Shown in pieces: positions 59,051 to 64,000 of a DNA stretch of 64,000 bases. A program made the position numbers and the translations under genes. The notes beneath the pieces were generated by a model that saw only the letters and a list, made by a program, of their open reading frames with translations, did no database searches and was not told where the DNA came from. Positions within the stretch are counted from its first letter, which is position 1. Every line of letters begins with the position of its first letter. The DNA is from Anoxynatronum sibiricum (lineage in GTDB: Bacteria > Bacillota > Clostridia > Peptostreptococcales > Tindalliaceae): NCBI RefSeq assembly GCF_039414295.1, contig NZ_JBCITM010000003.1, positions 1-64,000 of the forward strand. Direction: 5' to 3'.

Positions 59051-60685
59051 ATGGAACAACGAGTGCTCTTTTACGACGGAATCATTGAATCAGGTGACCT
59101 CGTGGAAGAAGCCATGCTGGTGCAGGGGGGACGTATTGTTGCTCTGGGCAATCGGGATCAACTGGAAACACTGATACCGATTCATCGAAAAGTATCGTTG
59201 CGAAATCACTATGTCATGCCAGGCTTCGTTGATAGTCACATTCATCTGATGGCCTATGGATTTTCTCTTGAATCCATCGATCTGAGTGGGGCAGGTTCTG
59301 TTGAGGAGATTCAGAATCGATGTGCCCGCTACCTGAAAGAAAAGCAACCGCCGCCGGGAAAATGGATCATTGGTCGTGGGTGGGATCAAAACCTTTTTCA
59401 GAAGAATGTGTTTCCTGAGTGCCAGGATCTGGACGCCATCACAGATCGAAATCCCCTTCTGTTGCTGCGTGTTTGTGGCCATATTGCGGTTGCCAATACA
59501 CCTGGTTTACAGGTGGTCTATCCTGAACCGGAGCTGATGAATCCTGCCATGAAACCCTGGCTGGAGCGAGGAATTGTGTTGGAGGACGAGCTGGAATGGT
59601 TTAAAACCCGGATGGAGCCAAAGCCTGACCGGGAAGAGCTGAAACAGGTGGTTCGAAGGGCAGCGGGTGAACTCGCCCGCTTTGGAGTAACAGCTGTTCA
59701 TTCCGAAGACTCTTATGACCTCGGATACAGCGGTGATTTTTCAGATATACGCCACACCTATCAGGAACTGGCATCTGAAGAAAAACTTACTGTACGTGTC
59801 TATCAGAAAATTTCAATGCCTACCATGAAGCATTTGAATCAATGGTTGCTTGAGGGGCAACGCACTGGTTGGGGCGATGATTTCTACCGGATAGGGCCAA
59901 TGAAGTTATGGCTGGATGGCACTCTTGGCGGCCGTACAGCAGCGTTGCGGTTGCCCTATACCGATGACCCGCAGAATCATGGCATGCTTCTTTATGCAGA
60001 TGACGTACTGGAAAGAATGGTATTCAAAGCCCATGAAGGTGGTATGCAAATCTGTCTGCATGCCATCGGTGATGCAGCGCTGCATCAGGCCCTCTGTGTA
60101 CTTGAAAAAGTGGCAGATGTGTACGGGATACCATTGCGACACCGAATCATTCATTGCCAAATTGGAGATGGTAAGCTCTATGAGCGAATGGCGGCACTGG
60201 GTGTGTCAGCAGACCTTCAGTTTGCATTTACTTCCTCAGACTGGACCATTGTTGAGCCGCGTTTGGGGCAAGAACGGGCAGCCACGGCCTATGCCTGGAA
60301 AACGCTTCTAAAGGCTGGGATCCCTCTTGCGGCCGGCTCAGACTGTCCTGTGGAAATCCCCAATCCTTTTCAGGCGATTCAGGCGGCAGTCACCCGAAAA
60401 GACATGAAAGGACAGCCGGAAAAAGGATTTAATATGATGGAAGCGCTTACCCTGAAAGAAGCGCTTGATGTTCATACAATGGGTTCGGCAACGGCTGCGG
60501 GACTGCAACGGGATCAGGGCAGTCTGGAACCCGGGAAGCTGGCAGACTTCATTGCTGTCTCCCACAACCCTCACCATCTACTCCCGGACCAATTGGCTGC
60601 CATAAAAGTGATGGGAACATGGGTGGGAGGCCGGCCGGTGTGGCAAGCCATTCCTTTCGATAAGCACATAATTGATTCTCTTTAG
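59051..60685 (+). CDS. YtcJ-like metal-dependent amidohydrolase
   Basis: 544 residues, amidohydrolase-3 family. VMPGFVDSHIHLMAYG gives the first two metal His, LWLDGTLGGRTAAL has the segment near the bridging residue, QICLHAIGDAA and RHRIIHCQIG the next His ligands, and AAGSDCPVE the catalytic Asp. QGSLEPGKLADFIAVSHNP closes the beta-sandwich. These enzymes hydrolyse N-acyl or cyclic amides; the substrate is unknown. AAAGGAG before ATG 59051. It follows the STAS gene by 66 bases, and the WG-repeat gene begins within 16 bases of its stop, suggesting one operon. Confidence 0.88.
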   Translation: MEQRVLFYDGIIESGDLVEEAMLVQGGRIVALGNRDQLETLIPIHRKVSLRNHYVMPGFVDSHIHLMAYGFSLESIDLSGAGSVEEIQNRCARYLKEKQPPPGKWIIGRGWDQNLFQKNVFPECQDLDAITDRNPLLLLRVCGHIAVANTPGLQVVYPEPELMNPAMKPWLERGIVLEDELEWFKTRMEPKPDREELKQVVRRAAGELARFGVTAVHSEDSYDLGYSGDFSDIRHTYQELASEEKLTVRVYQKISMPTMKHLNQWLLEGQRTGWGDDFYRIGPMKLWLDGTLGGRTAALRLPYTDDPQNHGMLLYADDVLERMVFKAHEGGMQICLHAIGDAALHQALCVLEKVADVYGIPLRHRIIHCQIGDGKLYERMAALGVSADLQFAFTSSDWTIVEPRLGQERAATAYAWKTLLKAGIPLAAGSDCPVEIPNPFQAIQAAVTRKDMKGQPEKGFNMMEALTLKEALDVHTMGSATAAGLQRDQGSLEPGKLADFIAVSHNPHHLLPDQLAAIKVMGTWVGGRPVWQAIPFDKHIIDSL

Positions 60686-60700
60686 AGGGAGGTGATTCCC

Positions 60701-61540
60701 TTGGCAACAGAAGAACAGCAAAATCAGGATCAGACAAAAGAAACCAAAGACGGAAAATTTGACATGAATAAGCAAGTGCCTAAAAAAGCAGCCATCATGG
60801 TGATTGCCGGCGTTGTGTTGCTGGCAGTTCTAATAACAGCCCTGGTGCTGTGGGTTGTGGTTGGACGGCAAGGGGTATCAGATCAGACGGCAGAACCGCC
60901 GCAGCTGGCAATGGAACTGCCGGGTAATGAAATGTCAAGTGCTGCTGAAGCACCGACGCTACCTGAACAACCCAATGTTCCGGAAGAACACCAACCTTCA
61001 GAAGCCCCGAACGATGAGGCATCTGCCAATGCACCTGTCCGTACTGAGTTACTGCCGGTATCCATTGCCGGAGAGTGGGGGTTCATCAATCTGATGGGCG
61101 ATATGGTCATTACGCCCCGGTTTGACGCAGTATCGCTTTTTTCTGAAGGTTTGGCTGCGGTGCAGCTTCAGGGGAAAACCGGTTATGTGAACGAGTTTGG
61201 AGAACTGGTGATTCCCCTGGCATTTGAAGAAGGGCTTGCTTTTCAGGAAGGTCTGGCAGCGGTTTCCCTTGACCGGCGCTGGGGATTTGTGGACCAAAGA
61301 GGGCAAATGGTGATTGAGCCCAGGTTTGATGATGTTTACTATTTTTCCCAGGGAATGGCGCCGGCAAGGCAGGGGGATCGATGGGGCTACATCAATCCTC
61401 GGGGTGATTGGGTTGTGGAACCGGAATTTAGCCGTGCCTTTCCTTTCGAGCGGGGCATCGCTCAAGTCCAATGGAATGGCCGGGATGGGTATATCAACAT
61501 GGCGGGAGACTGGATCTGGGATCCTCGAATCCACCAATGA
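60701..61540 (+). CDS. membrane-anchored WG-repeat protein
   Basis: 279 residues. A short hydrophilic N-terminus, one membrane segment (about 29-56), then a Pro/Glu-rich linker (to about 115) and about five WG repeats (GEWGFINLMGDMVITPRFD, GKTGYVNEFGELVIPLAFE, RRWGFVDQRGQMVIEPRFD, DRWGYINPRGDWVVEPEF, GRDGYINMAGDWIWDP). The repeat domain should lie outside the cell. The start is TTG 60701, eight bases after GGGAGGTG; the GTG at 60692 is within that site. The last bases overlap the next gene (ATGA), which is a lytic transglycosylase, so a cell-wall role is likely. Confidence 0.85.
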   Translation: MATEEQQNQDQTKETKDGKFDMNKQVPKKAAIMVIAGVVLLAVLITALVLWVVVGRQGVSDQTAEPPQLAMELPGNEMSSAAEAPTLPEQPNVPEEHQPSEAPNDEASANAPVRTELLPVSIAGEWGFINLMGDMVITPRFDAVSLFSEGLAAVQLQGKTGYVNEFGELVIPLAFEEGLAFQEGLAAVSLDRRWGFVDQRGQMVIEPRFDDVYYFSQGMAPARQGDRWGYINPRGDWVVEPEFSRAFPFERGIAQVQWNGRDGYINMAGDWIWDPRIHQ

Positions 61541-62280
61541 AAATAGACAAAACATCGCTGATCTGGAGCATGGCAGTTGTCGTGCTGGTGACGTGGATGA
61601 TGACGCACCCTCCTGAAGAAAAAAGTGAAATTTCCATGGAGATTCAGGTAACAGCATCGGCAGACCAGTGGCTTCATCTACATCGCCATGAAAACCATCA
61701 TCCTGAAACCTTTGTACGGGGATTGCTCCTCGAAAACAAGCGGTTGTCAGACTATCGCATTGATCGGGCGTTGAGTGCCGAGACCATCAGTCGATTGAGA
61801 TTTATTGCGTCAGAAACCGGTTTGGTTGATGAAGCAGCCTGGATTCTGCTTCAGGGGTGCGAGGCATTTCGGCTAGATCCGTGGATGGTATTGGCGTTGA
61901 TCGATATTGAAACGGGCGGCACCTTTCGGGGCGACCTGGTGGGCAGCAACAATGACCGGGGGTACATGCAGATTACTCCCATCACAGAACAACATCTTTT
62001 TAATCGTCACAGCGGCCAGTGGTCTTTCACCTATGATCCGGAGATGATTTTTGAGTCATGGTACAATCTCACGCTGGGCATGCAGTACTTGCGGGAGCTG
62101 GCGGATCGTCAGGATGAAACAGACTGGGTACAAGTGCTTGGTGAATATAACAGAGGACCTGACGGGCTTCGGATTCATTTTGAACGGCATCAGACGATGG
62201 AAACAGCCTATAGCCGACGGGTGTTGGAAAGAAGCCGGGAATGGGCAGAACGCTATCAAAACAAGGGACATTCATTTTGA
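61537..62280 (+). CDS. membrane-anchored lytic transglycosylase (SLT domain)
   Basis: 247 residues. One N-terminal membrane segment (about 6-24), a linker, then a lysozyme-like domain: ALIDIETGGTFRGDLVGSNNDRGYMQITPIT contains the catalytic Glu and the GLMQ-like GYMQ, and LGEYNRGPDGL is the third motif. It cleaves peptidoglycan glycan strands without water. The ATG at 61537 overlaps the stop of the WG-repeat gene, so the two are coupled; both are anchored with outward domains. The frame upstream to 61471 lies inside the WG-repeat gene and is rejected. Confidence 0.88.
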   Translation: MKIDKTSLIWSMAVVVLVTWMMTHPPEEKSEISMEIQVTASADQWLHLHRHENHHPETFVRGLLLENKRLSDYRIDRALSAETISRLRFIASETGLVDEAAWILLQGCEAFRLDPWMVLALIDIETGGTFRGDLVGSNNDRGYMQITPITEQHLFNRHSGQWSFTYDPEMIFESWYNLTLGMQYLRELADRQDETDWVQVLGEYNRGPDGLRIHFERHQTMETAYSRRVLERSREWAERYQNKGHSF

Positions 62281-62333
62281 AATCTTCTTCGATGAGACTG
62301 GTAACACACAGTACATATCATACTGATATGACG

Positions 62334-62378
62334 AAAACAGCTTAAGCCCTGAGCAAAAGGGGTTTAAGCTGTTTTTTA
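62334..62378 (+). terminator. terminator after the transglycosylase gene
   Basis: AAAACAGCTTAAgCCC pairs with GGGgTTTAAGCTGTTTT, followed by further T residues. It ends the operon running from the STAS or amidohydrolase gene. Confidence 0.88.
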
Positions 62379-62515
62379 ATATTGGATTAATGTAATATTT
62401 ATACATTGAAATGCATATAATACCGTTATTCCAAAATGAATGGACAAATGTATTTAGAAAAAAGATTGATATCAAATGAAATATCAGAGTTGAGAACAAA
62501 AGCATGAAATATAAC
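62379..62515. other. AT-rich region upstream of the arginine operon
   Basis: Unusually AT-rich for the window, with no gene. Elements such as CATTGAAATGCAT and AAATTATTTGCAT (the latter at about 62551-62563) loosely resemble ArgR/AhrC boxes but do not make a convincing pair. Confidence 0.35.
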
Positions 62516-62544
62516 TTGCATAAAAAACCAAAATTCGATATAAT
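62516..62544 (+). promoter_or_regulatory. sigma-A promoter of the arg operon
   Basis: TTGCAT (62516-62521), 17-bp spacer, TATAAT (62539-62544), 88 bases before the argC ATG. Confidence 0.82.
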
Positions 62545-62631
62545 AGAGTAAAATTATTTGCATCAAACGACGGAATTTCGGCAGCTGTGCAACCGAATGA
62601 GCCGGCGATGACTAAGAAGGAGGTCCAATTA

Positions 62632-63669
62632 ATGAAAGCTGGTATTTTGGGCTCAACAGGCTATACCGGAGCTGAACTGGTACGCATTCTGATTCAGCAT
62701 CCTGAGGTGGAACTTGCCTTTGTTGATTCCCGCAGTTATGAACATCAACCCTTTGAAGCGGTCTACTCCAACCTGAAGGGTCAGGCAGAGATGACCGCTG
62801 TTTCTGTAGATCCGGAAAATCTTCCTGAAAAAGTGGATATCGTTTTCTGTGCACTGCCACATCGAATCAGCCAGCACAAGGTGATTATGCTGCAACGGCA
62901 GGGATTTCGAGTGGTGGATTTGTCGGCAGACTTTCGACTGGATCAGCAGTCTGTTTACGAGAAATGGTACAATACACCCCATGAAGCACCTGAACTGCTG
63001 GAAAAAGCTGTTTACGGTTTGCCTGAGTGGTATGCTGAAGAACTGAAAGAAACCCGGCTGGCAGCAAATCCGGGATGCTTTCCAACCAGCATCTTATTAC
63101 CCTTATTGCCGCTGTTGAAAGAGAACCTGGTGACTGGCGACCATTTGGTGATCGACTCCAAAACCGGGGTTTCTGGTGCGGGGCGTGGCCCGTCGACAGT
63201 GAATGTATTTTCACAGGTGAATGAGAATGTCCGCGCTTATGGGATTGGCACTCACCGGCATACGCCGGAGATTGAACAGGAACTAAGCAAGGCTGCTGGA
63301 AAATCAGTCACCCTTCAGTTCACCCCTCATTTGGTCCCCATGGACAGAGGAATCCTCAGCACCATTGTCATGCCGTTACCTGAAGGGCTGACGGAGAAAA
63401 AACTGCAGGATTGCTACCAGGCATATTATGATCACAAACCGTTTATTCGGTTACTGGGGACAAACGCGCTCCCGGAAACAAAAGCAGTTAGGGGTTCAAA
63501 TTTCTGCGATATCGCGTGGAAGGCTGATCAGCGATCAGGCAATCTGATACTGGTGTCGGTCATCGACAACTTGATCAAAGGATCATCGGGGGAAGCTGTC
63601 CAGAATATGAACCTGATGTTGGGGCTGCCTGAAGAAATGGGGCTTCATCATCTCCCCATCTGGCCTTAG
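62632..63669 (+). CDS. argC: N-acetyl-gamma-glutamyl-phosphate reductase
   Basis: 345 residues. The N-terminal GILGSTGYTGAELVRIL is the NADP loop and Cys 149 in AANPGCFPTS is the catalytic thiol. Later SGAGRGPSTVNVFSQVNENVRAYGIGTHRHTPEIEQEL includes the catalytic His region. It makes N-acetylglutamate semialdehyde, the third step of arginine synthesis. AAGGAGG before ATG 62632 rejects the frame to 62587. argJ follows after about 100 bases, as in the Bacillus argCJBD order. Confidence 0.96.
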   Translation: MKAGILGSTGYTGAELVRILIQHPEVELAFVDSRSYEHQPFEAVYSNLKGQAEMTAVSVDPENLPEKVDIVFCALPHRISQHKVIMLQRQGFRVVDLSADFRLDQQSVYEKWYNTPHEAPELLEKAVYGLPEWYAEELKETRLAANPGCFPTSILLPLLPLLKENLVTGDHLVIDSKTGVSGAGRGPSTVNVFSQVNENVRAYGIGTHRHTPEIEQELSKAAGKSVTLQFTPHLVPMDRGILSTIVMPLPEGLTEKKLQDCYQAYYDHKPFIRLLGTNALPETKAVRGSNFCDIAWKADQRSGNLILVSVIDNLIKGSSGEAVQNMNLMLGLPEEMGLHHLPIWP

Positions 63670-63771
63670 GTATCTTTCGTGATGCTGATGATCTAACTGA
63701 GTTAAGGTGAGGCACATTCAAAAATCATACGATGACACAAGAAGCATCCATCATCAAAGGAGATGAATAAA

Positions 63772-64000
63772 GTGACATATGAAGTGATACCCAATGGCCA
63801 TGTGACAAGCCCCCGGGGATTTCTGGCGGGCAGTGTCCACACGGGGGTCAAAAAAGAAAAAGATGACCTCGTACTACTTATCAGTGAGACTGCGACAACA
63901 TCAGCCGCGATGTTCACACAAAATCTTGCGGCAGCAGCGCCGGTTCATATCAGCCGCGAAGTGTTTGATCTGGGCGATGTACGTGCGGTGCTGGTGAATA
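63772..64000 (+). CDS. argJ: ornithine acetyltransferase/N-acetylglutamate synthase (5' part)
   Basis: Only the first 76 codons are in the window. GHVTSPRGFLAGSVHTGVKK, LVLLISETATTSAAMFTQN and AAAPVHISRE are typical of the ArgJ N-terminus. ArgJ moves the acetyl group from N-acetylornithine to glutamate in the cyclic arginine pathway. The start is GTG 63772, nine bases after AAAGGAG; ATG 63763 is in frame but touches the ribosome site. The gene continues past the right edge. Confidence 0.92.
   Translation, partial: MTYEVIPNGHVTSPRGFLAGSVHTGVKKEKDDLVLLISETATTSAAMFTQNLAAAAPVHISREVFDLGDVRAVLVN

Noticed and set aside
62551..62563. ArgR/AhrC box at the argC promoter
   Set aside because: AAATTATTTGCAT resembles part of a box, but a second properly spaced box could not be found by eye; not reported as a feature.
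1..64000. Insertion sequences, prophage, integrase or CRISPR arrays
   Set aside because: No transposase, integrase or phage motifs in any frame, and no regularly spaced direct repeats, were noticed anywhere in the window.

Overview
The window reads as chromosomal DNA of an anaerobic, Gram-positive (Firmicutes/Clostridia-type) bacterium of moderate GC. The signs are strong GGAGG ribosome binding sites, sigma-A promoters with 17-bp spacers, T-box leaders before thrS and pheS, an infC-rpmI-rplT operon with a leader terminator, ZapA, LiaF-like and PrsA/SurA-like surface proteins, and a selenocysteine formate dehydrogenase joined to a flavin/iron-sulfur electron carrier, as in acetogens and amino-acid fermenters. 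I cannot assign the genus. I saw no phage, insertion sequence, CRISPR array or rRNA.

Layout. 1-9.9 kb holds mixed single genes: a universal stress protein, a DUF445 protein, two diguanylate cyclases with different sensory modules, a peptidoglycan-binding protein, an M20 amidohydrolase, RNase HI, a copper-amine-oxidase-stalk protein, a DUF3841 protein and glucokinase. 10-19.7 kb is a minus-strand block for acyl-CoA and short-chain acid metabolism: FabG-like reductase, MaoC hydratase, FMN flavoprotein, sodium:solute symporter with a small membrane partner, an orphan sigma-54 activator, a CoA-transferase, a FabH-like ketoacyl synthase and a DUF401 permease. Two consensus sigma-54 promoters drive its symporter and synthase/CoA-transferase units. 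Both carry a similar upstream dyad, and the activator gene lies between them.

20-26.7 kb holds an NhaC antiporter, a methionine-synthase-activation-domain protein, and the formate dehydrogenase. The last is read through a UGA by a SECIS hairpin and is translationally coupled to a fused HydB-HydG-type oxidoreductase. 27-44.8 kb is a housekeeping stretch: SurA-like lipoprotein, Trk potassium system, T-box-thrS, infC (AUU start)-rpmI-rplT, Ktr potassium system, an rRNA methyltransferase, T-box-pheS-pheT, zapA, tyrS and diaminopropionate ammonia-lyase. 44.8-53.4 kb has a nitrilase-Nudix fusion, a GH3 lipoprotein, an SDR, a LiaF-like protein with a convergent 59-residue membrane protein, thymidine kinase, tRNA-Thr(CGT), an APH-fold kinase and glutamate dehydrogenase.

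53.5-57.1 kb is the most self-contained unknown system. A soluble histidine kinase and an NtrC-type sigma-54 regulator lie directly upstream of a consensus sigma-54 promoter for a 96-residue protein made of two copies of a four-cysteine motif. 57.2-64 kb continues with a coiled-coil protein, threonine dehydrogenase, a STAS protein, a YtcJ-like amidohydrolase, a WG-repeat protein coupled to a lytic transglycosylase, and the start of an arginine operon (argC, argJ) cut by the window end.
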